A stretch of DNA of 64,000 bases. Source: Batkoa obscura (lineage: Eukaryota > Entomophthoromycota > Entomophthoromycetes > Entomophthorales > Batkoaceae). The DNA lies in the NCBI GenBank assembly GCA_030770535.1, contig JASVEC010000043.1, positions 248,001-312,000 on the forward strand. The letters run 5' to 3'. The notes below the pieces were generated by a model. The model made no database searches. It was not told where the DNA came from and saw nothing but the letters and a program-made list of their open reading frames with translations. Positions 23,551-34,633 of this stretch are shown piece by piece. Numbering within the stretch: position 1 is the stretch's first letter; every line of letters begins with the position of its first letter. Position numbers and translations under genes: made by a program.

Positions 23551-24587
23551 TGCTTTTAGTATAGTCAAATCAATTAAAAAACTAAAGTATTTAAGATATG
23601 TTAAATGGGAAGAACAAGAGCCTTTATTAAAATAGGAGGTACTTTGGATAACATAGCTCAGTTTAAGGAAAATTAGCCTCTTATAGCCTGAGAGCAAAGG
23701 CATGGGAGGTAACTTTTTGTGGTAAACCACTACTTGTGATATGACTAAGAAGAAAATACTAAAAATACATTACTATTAACGAAAGAAAGTAAAAGAAAGA
23801 CAATCAAATATGATTCTAAAAGTCCAGCTCAAGTAGTCAAAATATAAATTAAACAAGCTTTCTTTAAACAATGTAGATGTTCGAGAAGTTGAGGTTTTAA
23901 TTTTATGTTAAAATTAAAGTAATCTTGAAATAAAGGTCAAATTCTATCATACAGCATAACATTTGTAGTAATTAATCTATAACTAATGTAACATTTATTC
24001 AAATTATTGAAAAGATCAATTATTCAAATATTAAAAATAGAAATGTGAAGCGAAAAAATATCCAAAAATGGAAAACTGTAACATTTTGTAGCAAAATGTC
24101 TTACTAGTAGTAAGAGTTTAAAGCTTAACAGCTATGGAGTAAAACAATACATTAGTAATGGTGACTTAAAGACTCAATAATTAAGGAGCGAAACAAGAAA
24201 TACTTAATTTTTGAAATCTTTTTGATTTGACTTTTTTAAAGAGCTAACATTTTGTTACTCCATAACAAAAGAAAGTGAGAACGAGGAGCTAGAACTGAGG
24301 ATTAAATTTAGAAGACAGTTTGTCTCAAGCTTATTAGACAGCCCATTCACTAATAGTGCAATTTAACTAGAGCATTTTCTAGTAGCCTCATTGTATTGGG
24401 TCACGATAAATACAGGGATTCACAAGAGCATAAATTAAAAATCCAGCCATCAATAGGATCACATTAACTTCATAATAAAAGCCCATATCATAAGTACAAC
24501 TGGAAGGAACACTTTAAAAGAGTTTTAATTGAAGAGGAACAAAAGCAACCTCAACAGGAGTACATTCAACCATCTTGTATTTAACTT

Positions 24588-24630
24588 TATACTTGAATTT
24601 ATACTTGAATTTATACTTGAATTTATACTT
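24588..24630 (+). repeat. 12-bp minisatellite, ~3.6 copies
   Basis: Three exact units of TATACTTGAATT followed by TATACTT. Non-coding. Confidence 0.85.
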
Positions 24631-26172
24631 TCATTCTAACCAAGACTAGGCCCAGGCGAAACAACATCAACAGGGCTAGAACTGAACGAAGGAACACTAA
24701 ATCCACGAAGCACTACCAACCAAGTGGTAAAAAACCAAAAAAACCAAATCGAGTTTTAATTTTTAGAGCTCTATTCCGCTAAGGCTTTTACACCATGAGC
24801 AATTTTTTATTTTTAATTTGTGCGATTGATATTAACTTTTATTGAGTTATGATATTTGTTGGCTAGGCTTTAAGTTGGAAAAGATTATATTTGATCTTGA
24901 GTAATATCAATTTACTATTTTTGGATATAGTACTTTGAGGTGCTTTTATCAATGAATTATAAGGCAATTTATAAAGTCATCTGACTTTTTGGGCAAGTCC
25001 ATTTCCTTAAAAGTATAAAATTGTTAGGGCTTAATTTTACAAAAATTATCTTCCTTTTAACAAGTATTTGCTGCTGCAATCAATGACTCTCAAATTAATT
25101 TTAGCCCAAAAACTCAGATTGTCTTGTAAAATACTTTATATTTTACATCAATTCAACACTTTGAAACTAGTTGAGTAAGTCTGAAAAACTTAAATTAGAA
25201 GAGGTCTTAGATTGTTACTCCTGGAGCGATTTTTTAGTAAAACACGAAAATTCATTTACTTTGTTTAAAAAATTTATACTATTTTACTAAACAATCGAAT
25301 TTTAGAGTGACAACCCAAAATCTCTCTCTAGTGTATATCTGTAGGTATCCTTTGAGCTGGTTCCTTAACTGTTTATGCTTTTCATTTTCACATCGTTCAA
25401 GACGCGGTCAAAAATTCATAGGAATAACACTTCATTTCTTGGTGCCTTGGTTTTCTTGCCAAGATACTCTATCATAGATGATTGGTTCAATTTACTGTTG
25501 AAATTTTTTGGACCCAAGATTTATGCTTTTTAATAAAAATAACTGTGGCTTAAAATTGAAATGAACTATAAAAAAATTGTTAGCAAGTAGCTAACCAATA
25601 ATAGTAATTGAGGGGCTAATTAATTTGGTACAAGTGTTATATTTAAGTCTTTGAAAAAGCCAGTGGCAGTGTTTTTATTCATAAATTGTTAATCATTTTG
25701 TGTAAATTTTGACACTAAAACTAATTTATTGACTGAGAAGTAGTGTAATTTTAAAAGCTGGAAATTTTTAAAGAATAAATTAATTGATTTAATTAGCTAA
25801 AAGTTCTTAAATAGAAAAAATAGAAAAAATAGAATACCAAATGTTATACAATAACAATGAAAAAATAAAAATAAAAAAAAATAAAGTATTTATATCGTCA
25901 CTATTATATTGAGATAGAAAATCTACTTAAATTTAAAAAGTATATTTTATATTCAATTTACTAATAAATTTTTACAGCTAAGAATAAAAATAATAAGTTA
26001 TACTTCAAATCAAATCACACTGATTGACCAATTGTGATAACAATGATTGGCTGCCAAAGGTCTTAAAGTTTTAACTAGACCGTTAACAACCCAAAACAAT
26101 TTGTAAAAAAAATAAAATTTAACTTTATTTTTTTATATAAAACTTAATATTAAACTTAACTAAAAATAAAAA

Positions 26173-28962
26173 ATGATGGCTAGGCCAGAACCACAAGACG
26201 AAATAATTACTAGTGAAATACCTACTGGTACTCCACCAAATCAACAATACCCTTATTTCGATCAAATTAAAGCCCAAGGCACCTATGTTCATCCAGCTTT
26301 AATACCAAAACAGCCTTTACAAAGAAGAGCTACAGCCCCTACTTCAAGACCAAATAATAATCCCCAATTGCAAAAACATCAAAACCCACCCCAACCATCT
26401 CAATTGCCAATCAACAACCAACAGAATGGAAAACCAAAGTTAGAACGTCCAGCTACAATTCATCATCGTTATAAAAGGAAAATTGGTCCTTATACTTTGA
26501 CTAAAACTCTTGGAGCAGGTAGTATGGGTAAAGTTAAATTGGGTATTCATGATGTTACTGGACATAAGGTAAGTTTTATTAGCCATAAATAGGATTAAAA
26601 GAATAGTAATTAACATGTTTCTATAGGTAGCAGTCAAAATCATCACTCGAAAAGTCAAAAAAAGCAATGCGTCATCCGATAAAGATGAAGATGCTGCGTT
26701 AACTGATATGGCACATGAAGATAAAAGGGTAATGAGAGAAGTCAGTATATTATTTTTACTTCACCATCCATTTATTGTTAAAATGGTGGATTTTATGGTT
26801 ACTCCTCACCATTATTATTTAATGTTTGAGTATGTGGAAGGAGGTCAATTATTAGATTACATTATTTCTCATGGTAAATTGAATGAACGTACTGCGAGGA
26901 AATTCGCTAGACAAATTATTTCTTCTTTAGGTAAGGGATATTTTATTTTGCGACGTTTCAGTTTATTTATTTATTTATAGATTATTGTCATCGTAATTCA
27001 GTTGTCCATAGAGGTATTATATTATATATGTATATACATGTTATACTTTTATTAATTTATTTTACTTTAGATCTTAAAATTGAAAATATATTAATATCTA
27101 ATTCTGGTAGTATAAAAATCATTGATTTTGGTTTATCTAATCTTTATTCATCTAAATCTCAACTATCTACTTTTTGTGGTTCCCTTTATTTTGCAGCACC
27201 AGAATTATTAAGTGCCAAGCCTTATACAGGTCCTGAAGTAGATATTTGGAGTTTTGGCATAGTACTATATGTACTAATGTGTGGAGAAGTACCCTTTGAT
27301 GATAAATCAATGACAATGATTCATCATAAAATTAAACGAGGTGTAGTCAAATACCCAGCATGGTTATCACCTGATTGTCGCCATTTATTATCACGTATAT
27401 TAGTCACTAATCCAAGTGAGAGAGCTACAATGGTTGAAATTATGCAACATCCTTGGATTAATAAAGGATTTCATGGACCTCCAGATTCTTATTTTCCAAA
27501 TCGATCAGCGCCTGAATTACCAGTGGATTTAGAAGTAATTAAACAAATGACTGGATTTCAATTTGGTAGTCCCGAACAGATACAAAAACAAGTAGATAAA
27601 TCTATCAAAGAATATTTGAAAGAAGCCACATCGCCTACTTTTTCACCAAGATTAACACCCTGTAATAAGTCAGTTAAAGCACCTATTAGTTATCCTTATC
27701 TTTCTATTTATTCTTTGGCTAAAGAAAAATTAGAAAGGGAAAAGAACAATGACCAATCTATTGTCGTTAAAGAAGAAGATCGTATTGATGAAGACAGTGA
27801 AAAATCAAACAGTCATATTGTATTAACTGCCGATTCTGGTTTAAGTCGATCTAAATCTTGTAAACCTACAATGAATGGTGTAAGTGGAAGATATAATGCA
27901 ATACCATCAAGACCATCCCAATTAAAAGAATCCAATATGAATCAAACTAATTTACGTTCAAATGAAACCAATAATGATATAGTTAACAATAATAATAATT
28001 CAACTACTATTAGTAGAAATAATAGCGACCGACGACCATCTAATGGCACTTTATTACCACCTAATTCAGTAGAAATGACTAAAGATAATCCAACTCCACG
28101 TCGCACATCAATCAGATTTAGTGATAAATCACAGATACAAAAAGTACCCTCTACTAGAGTTAATAAAGAGAAAAGATTATCTGAACCTTTAGAAAAAGTA
28201 GAATCAACTGCAACTACAGCCACAACTACACCAACTATACCTGTATTATCCGTACCTAATGAGCCAATAAAAACCCCACAACGTAAACCTAGTCGATTGG
28301 AGAAAATATCCCATTTTTTGAATCGTGGTAGTAGTTTAAGAGAAGTTAAAACACCACAACCAGCTACTGAAGAGATACATTCTCCTTCAATAAAATCACC
28401 CCCAACTAATAATGAGAATCCAAAATTAGATACGAATATACAACCTGTATTCCTTAAGGGTTTGTTTTCTGTAGCCACAACAAGTACTAAAAAACCTAAA
28501 ATAATTCGAGATGAAATATTGAGAGTATTGAAAAGTATGAATATGGTATGGCATGAAGGGGATGGCTATATTTCAGTAGCTAAAAATCCAAGCTCACTTA
28601 ATGCTACCCTTTCACCAATTTTAAGAAAAGTATCTTATACTTCAAATTCAGAATTATCTTCCAACGAAAATAGTGATAATACAAGAGAAGAGTTTAGTTT
28701 ACCACCATCCATTCATGAAGTTATTGAAGAAGAAGGAGAGGATAATGGAGGCTCTAAAGAAAACCAAATAGGGAAAAGGAAGATGAGAGTCAACAAAAAG
28801 AGTTTAATGAAAGAAGGAACTAAGTTAGAAGTTCGATTTGAAATACAAATTGTTAAGTTATCATTGATTCGATTATACGGTATTAAATTTCGTCGATTGG
28901 TAGGTCATTCTTGGGAGTATAAAGAAATTTGTTCGGAAATTTTGTCCAAGTTGAGAATATAG
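26173..28962 (+). CDS. KIN1: Kin1/MARK-type serine/threonine kinase with KA1 domain
   Basis: Four exons, 26173-26568, 26627-26930, 26981-27013 and 27071-28962, give 874 residues. After a proline/glutamine-rich N terminus, the kinase domain (~100-371) has the glycine loop [29 protein letters not shown], the MARK-type T-loop [15 protein letters not shown] and [16 protein letters not shown] long Ser/Asn/Thr-rich linker follows, then a C-terminal KA1 domain (~830-874: [25 protein letters not shown]), which binds acidic membrane lipids. KA1 plus the GAGSMGK loop identifies Kin1/Kin2/MARK rather than Gin4/Hsl1. In fungi these kinases act in polarity, cell wall integrity and cytokinesis at the cortex. 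Exon 3 is only 33 bases and encodes most of the catalytic loop. All motifs are intact. Confidence 0.94.
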
Positions 28963-29291
28963 GTAGGAGGTGTAATGAGAGTAATTATGTTATTATTTTA
29001 ATTTTGGTCAAATAGTAGCGTGAGTGGTGGGAAGTAGAGGAGAAAGAGGCTTATTACATTTATTCTTTTTTTTATATTATTGCGAATTTTATTTTTTTGG
29101 TGAGGTTGCAATAGATTGATGAGGAGGATTATACATTCTATTTTAGCTTTTTTAATAAAATATTATTTTTGAAAAAATTATGTCATGCCTATAGTTGCTA
29201 TTCGTTATTTTGAATTAATATTGAGATCCAAAATTGGAAGCTAAATTAAACTAAACTCAAAAATTGAAACTATTACCTTTTAAAAATAAAG
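28963..29291. other. Short spacer between KIN1 and the CHERP-like gene
   Basis: 329 bases, with T-rich 3' flank of KIN1 and AATAAA-like signals near 29155. No other feature seen. Confidence 0.4.
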
Positions 29292-30500
29292 ATGACCCCC
29301 AATTCCAATTTATTGAAATTTCAACAAAAGCTATTAATAAGTAAAGAAAAAGCTCAATTGTTTGATCGATTTTTAAACAATTATTTCAATAGACAAGATA
29401 AAAATGATGAAATTGTAAGTATAATATATCAATTGTCTTATGACAAAACTAACTCTCTCTATTAAAAGTTAGTAATAAAATTCATCACAGATAATGTTAC
29501 TACATATTATCATTTAAATTCAGTATTTGAATATTTGTGTAGCACAGTCATGATTGATAGAAATCCAGAGATGAGAGTGAAGTTATTAAATTTAATACCC
29601 AATTTAGTTATACAAGCATATGAAAATAATCAAGTTTATCAGTTTGATTCGATTAATTTATTTTTATATTATTTGATGTATGATTCATTTTTGAATTTAG
29701 AATTGAAATTTGTAGACTATTTTAAACAAGTAAGTATAATTTTACTGTTGTTTTATTTTGTTTATCGAATTATTTACTTTTACTTTCAGTTACTCATTTC
29801 CTGGTCAAAAATACCATATTTTACTTCTATCAATTTGCCCCTTTTAATCTCCACCACTACCACCTTCCTATCCTTAAACCCAGTTGGAAATTCAACCAAT
29901 GGCTGGTACATACCAATTTCTAACTTTGAAGATCTTAGAATTAACAATTATGAATCCAATATTCTCACTCATTATCAAACTCAAAGTTTATTTCAAACAA
30001 GTACCAATTTCTTTATTCCACAAAAAAAGGAGTATATTCCACCTCCAAAGTATCCAGATGTTACTATAGAAGAGACTCTTAATAGCTTCAGTCAAAAAGA
30101 AAACTCGGATTTACCTTATCAATCAAACATTAATATAACACTTCAAACTAGTAATAACAACAATAATGTTCTACCTTTGACTAACTTTAAATACCCTTAT
30201 GACGATAACTATCGACAATTACCCTATCATCAAATACCTGTTGGTGTTATGGTTGATATATTAAAGACAAATAATGAACCATACCAACCCATTCCTATTT
30301 CATTAGCCAATAAATTACCACACTTAAAAGATAGAACTAATACGATTGAAAATGCTTTAACAGAATACTATCAACGGATAGAGAGGAAAGAAGAAGAAGG
30401 AATAGAGGGAGAAGGGGATAAAAATTTAATGTATTTAGGCTTTAATTTATCTAAAATCAATCAAGTTATACACAATAGGTATCAATTATTATATGAGTAA
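29292..30500 (+). CDS. CHERP: CHERP-like CID-domain protein (U2 snRNP-associated)
   Basis: Three exons, 29292-29414, 29469-29729 and 29790-30500, give 364 residues. The first ~130 residues are all-helical (FITDNVTTYYHLNSVF, YLMYDSFLNLELKFVDYF, LLISWSKI), fitting a CID-type fold. The best evidence is the C-terminal block YHQIPVGVMVDILK...PYQPIP...KLP followed by IENALTEYYQR, which mirrors the animal CHERP/SR140 segment containing PAGLMVPLVKL and YKPLDP. CHERP is an SF3/U2 snRNP-associated splicing factor. This protein is much shorter: it lacks an N-terminal SURP domain, G-patch and RS tail. The assignment rests on motif memory and is moderate; a generic CID protein is the alternative. Confidence 0.6.
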
Positions 30501-30621
30501 ATAAAATATTATATCACAAAAACAAAAATAAGACATAAAGTACATATTGATATTTTATTCATTGTTATAGTTTTAAACTCCTGAACTTTCCATTTATAAA
30601 TTTTTATAACTTATCTTGCAA

Positions 30622-32235
30622 TTATTCTTTAACTTCATCAAAACTATTTCTTGATTCATACGATTGTTGCATGGAATTATATCTCAATAATCCTTCATAA
30701 TTATTATTAATACTTAATTGACTCTTCCCCCCATTACCCACACTAGCAAATGAATTTCTATTAACTTCATTAGCTAGTTTATTTCCAACTTTAAACTTTA
30801 ACTTCCTTTGTGAAAGTTTACTTTGCACTCTTGAGGATGCTCTTGAACTTTGGTAATTTTCTGTAACTTTACGTATAGCTTTAATACGATTTGCTACATC
30901 AATATAAACATCCGTTTCATCTATAATTTCTTCTTGTATTAATTCTTCAAGCACATCTTCAAGTGTGATAATACCCAAGGGCGTGGATTTATCATTGTCA
31001 CTAACAACGACGGCCATATGAGCTATTTAAAAAAAAAAGAATTTAACATATTAAAAAAAACAATAATAAAATAAAACTTACAAGTTCCTTCTTGAAATGT
31101 ATTTAATAAATCAAATAAACTGGACATTTCACTAACTTTAGGAATATTATAAATTTTAACCATTTTCAATGGAGTACCCACATTAGGTTTTAACATAATT
31201 AGAGACTTGGTTAATAATAAACCAATGATATCATTCCTATCTTTGCAATAAACAGGGATTCTAGAATGACCAGCTCGATAAATATCTCTTAATGTTATCC
31301 AATTTAATTCACATTCTAAATCTACCATAAATACATGTTTCATAGAGGTCATGATATCTTTTGCTTTTTTGTAACTTAAATCTAATGCTCCACGAATAAT
31401 GGTTACTTCATCATGGCTTAAACTACCTCCATTAGTGGAGCCATGAATAGCAACTAATTCTTTTAATTCTGCAATATTATAAATTAATAAATTGATTATT
31501 TTTCAATAATATTTCTATTCTTTAATTTACCTGCTCGACGATACATGACTCCATGGTTTCACCTAATAAATAATCTAATGTATAAGCAAAGGGATAAGAG
31601 ATAGGATACTAAAAAAAGAAAATTATTAAATTATATTCCATTATAATAAATTAAATCCTAACTAATATAATAATTAATAACCTCACTGGCCAAGCGAAAA
31701 AGGCACCAATCCTAAGTCCATGTCGAGCACAAACCGCTTGGGGAATCACTTCACCAAAAATTAATATCAAAATAGTAGATATAATGACAGCTGATAAGCC
31801 AGAACCAAACATGGATTCAATTAATATTGGTAAAGACATATTAGTTAATGTATTAGCTAACATCATAGTCACTAATAGTAAATGACCATTTTCTCTAATT
31901 GGTAAAATACGTAAAGCCCATCGACGTTGTTGTTCATCTTGACTATTGCTAAGAATTTGTAAATTTGTTTTATCCAAAGACATGAGACCCAAAGTTAAGC
32001 CTAAAACAATGGATTTTAATATATATTTTAAACTCAATTAACATGTTAATTCACCCGCTAATAAACCGCCTAAAGCAACTAAAAAGATGACCAAAAATAA
32101 TTTCCATAAAGAAGCTTCATGCTTTTCTTCTTCAAGTAGATGGATGGATAAACCAACACTCTTTTGTAGCATAAACAAAAATGAGGTGATGATGTTGAGC
32201 AACCATTTACTTAAGATAATGTTTCGTAATCGCAT
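30622..32235 (-). CDS. MAM3: CNNM/Mam3-type DUF21-CBS transporter-like protein, with an apparent frameshift
   Basis: Exons 32055-32235, 31663-32000, 31531-31608, 31082-31468 and 30622-31022. The product would be ~461 residues: an N-terminal anchor segment, the DUF21 membrane domain ([46 protein letters not shown]) and two CBS repeats ([45 protein letters not shown]). CNNM/Mam3 proteins handle Mg2+/Mn2+ balance at the vacuole or plasma membrane. The third exon is one base short: at 31555-31563 the sequence GGTGAAACC replaces the expected GGTGAAAACC, so the conserved G-E-N-H-G-V-x-Y region cannot be read in one frame by any splice choice I can find. It may be a pseudogene, a recent mutation or a sequence error. 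It is head-to-head with its paralogue at 32853. Confidence 0.8.
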
Positions 32236-32852
32236 TCGTTTTTATTGGAAGTTTTTTTGTAAAAGGGAATTGAGGTGAATTTTGAGTTTCTGGCTAGAAT
32301 TTATAGATAATTAAAAAATAGAGAAATAAAATTATTCTAGATTTTGAAGTGTAAAAAGAAAAGTATCTATATATAGTATGGTTTATTCTAAGGTATAAAG
32401 AACAGACCAATAAAAAACAGAACAACTGATCATTTATTGGAAAAAACTAGTTTAAAATTTCATCTTTAAAAATAAATTATGATTGTCCAGAATATTTAGT
32501 CAATTTGAAATCAATAAAGTTAATAATAGATTAGATAACAGATAATGGGCAAAACTTGAGTATTTATGGGGAAAGATTATGAACGCATTTAACTCATTTG
32601 TTGTAGTTAAATAACGATATTAGTTCAAGACTAAAATAACTGATAAGATTTTATTATTTGATATAAACTATAAATAACCCTATTTACCCCTTTTATAACC
32701 TGGCTAATTATTCTAAATTCCAAATATTGCAAAATCCGATCCATATTAATTAAAATAATTTGAAACGAAAAATCAAAAACTCATTTTTTAGTCATTTGAA
32801 ATTTTGAATTGTTTAAAACTATAGCGTTATTTTATATTTCTATTCCTTTAAG
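32236..32852. promoter_or_regulatory. Shared spacer between the two head-to-head Mam3 paralogues
   Basis: 617 bases separate the two start codons. AT-rich, no repeat, no long arm of inverted sequence outside the genes, so the duplication is old or its breakpoints are eroded. Both promoters must be here. Confidence 0.45.
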
Positions 32853-34520
32853 ATGTTATCCGACATACTAAAAACTATTGAAGCATACGAAGTAGCTCTT
32901 AAATTAGTAGCCATTTTCTTTTTAGTTTGTTGCGGTGGTTTAATCACTGGTAGCTTAATTAATCATTTCTTCCCCCATTAATAAACTAATCCCATCTTTT
33001 TATTAGGTTTAACCCTTGGCCTTATGTCCCTTGATAAAACGAATTTACAAATTCTAATGAATTCAGGGGACTTACAGAAGAGAGAATGGGCCATGAAAAT
33101 TCAACCTATACGAGAAAATGGCCATTTATTATTAGTTACCTTTTTATTAGCAAGTACATTAACTTTTGAATCTTTACCCATTTTAATTGATCCTTTACTC
33201 GGTGGTGGTGTATCTGCTATCCTTTTTTCAACTTTTTTAACCTTGGTATTTGGCGAAGTAATCCCACAAGCTATTATTACAAGACATGGACTCTGGTTTG
33301 GAGCTATGTTTGCTTAGTAAGTTAAATTGTATAAATTATTATGATTTACAAATTGAAAAAAAAAAATTAGTCCAGTTCAGGTACTTATTTGGATCATGGT
33401 AATATTTCTATAATTATTCTAATTCAGCAATATTAACAGTATTTTTAATAAAGTATATCTTTGCTTATCCAATAGCATTATTATTAGATTGGATCCTTGG
33501 AGAAAATCATGGAGTATTGTATCAACGTAACGAATTAAAAGAATTAATGGCTATTCATGAAGCTAGCCACGGAGGTAGCTTAACTACGGATGAAGTAACA
33601 ATCATTCGAGGGGCACTAGAATTAAATGAAAAAACAGTATTAGATGTGATGACAAGTATGGAACATGTTTATATGTTGGATTTAAATTCTCATTTAGATT
33701 GGAAAACATTGACTGAAATTCAACGGGCTGGTTATACTAGAATACCTATTTATCAAGTTACTAAAGATAACATAGTTGGGGTACTATTAACCAAATACTT
33801 GATTTTAATTGATCCAGATGATGAAACTCCAATTAAAAATGTTAAAATTCATCCTATTCCGAAAGTTAAACCCGATTTATCTTTGTTTGATTTATTAAAT
33901 GAATTTCAAGAAGGGGCAAGTAAGTATTAATAATATTTTTATTTATTTATTTATTTTTACTTTAATTAGGTCATATTGCAATTGTAAAAGATAAACGGAA
34001 TAATGAAGCTATACCCATTGGTATAGTTACATTAGAAGATGTGATTGAAGAATTAATACAAGAAGAAATTATAGATGAAACGGATGTTTATGTTGATGTA
34101 CCAAAAAGAATTCGAGCAGTTAGAGCAGCTAGTGGAGCTATTCGATTAAATAGTCAAGGAGTTAATAATAATAGCCAATATAATACCTTTGTTAAAAATT
34201 CATATTTAAAATCAGGACATTATACAGCTAAGAAAAATAATGAAACACAACCATTATTAAGTCGTAATAATCTAAAATTAAAAAAACGATTATTTGCTTT
34301 ACCTAAACCAAATGTATTAGTACATTCTCAAGATGATAATTTATGTCATGAAGAATTACATCGATTTTATACTAACGAAGACGAAATTCATCATCATTAT
34401 CATCTAAGACCAGGTACTGAAGAAGATTTGAAAAGATATAATGACAACCGTACAATTTCAACCCATCCAAATCAAAGAAGTCCTAATTCACCAGACCATT
34501 TAACTATAGGTTCCATTTAA
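32853..34520 (+). CDS. MAM3: CNNM/Mam3-type DUF21-CBS transporter-like protein (intact paralogue)
   Basis: Five exons, 32853-32949, 33007-33316, 33371-33398, 33454-33919 and 33970-34520, give 483 residues in one frame. The layout is as in the paralogue at 30622-32235: hydrophobic N terminus, DUF21 domain with [17 protein letters not shown] and [21 protein letters not shown], the linker LGENHGVLYQRNELKELM, then a CBS pair with IQRAGYTRIPIYQ and [24 protein letters not shown]. The C terminus is polar and differs from the paralogue. Exon 3 is a 28-base microexon. The intron 3 acceptor was chosen at 33453 because upstream AG sites break the frame. Predicted role: divalent metal (Mg/Mn) homeostasis at the vacuolar membrane, from family knowledge. 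Confidence 0.9.
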
Positions 34521-34633
34521 TTTTTTAAACAAATAAATGAATAAACAAACTCTGTTTTTTATATTTGCATTTTAAAAATAATTTATTTAATACTAAGAAT
34601 AATAGAATACAATAAACTGTTTTATTATGTTTT

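Larger units (their letters stand above)
23132..26172. other. 3-kb gene-poor spacer with decayed sequence
   Basis: Apart from the MITE at 23448-23550, it holds a GC-raised purine-rich block (~24240-24760) and a faint former coding stretch on the minus strand (~25320-25520); neither has a continuing open frame or a recognisable family. A 12-bp minisatellite sits at 24588-24630. The last ~150 bases hold the KIN1 promoter, with CCAAT at ~26028 and its inverse ATTGG at ~26046. Confidence 0.45.

Noticed and set aside
23497-23730. Open frame of 77 codons on the minus strand
   Set aside because: It starts inside MITE copy 6 and shows no coding features.
26440-28478. Antisense open frames within KIN1
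   Set aside because: Shadows of a well-supported kinase gene, without domain features.
33399-33453. Alternative acceptors for intron 3 of the plus-strand Mam3 gene (AG sites near 33427 and 33439)
   Set aside because: They lead to an immediate stop or a wrong frame; the acceptor before 33454 keeps the conserved FAYPIALLLDWILG segment.
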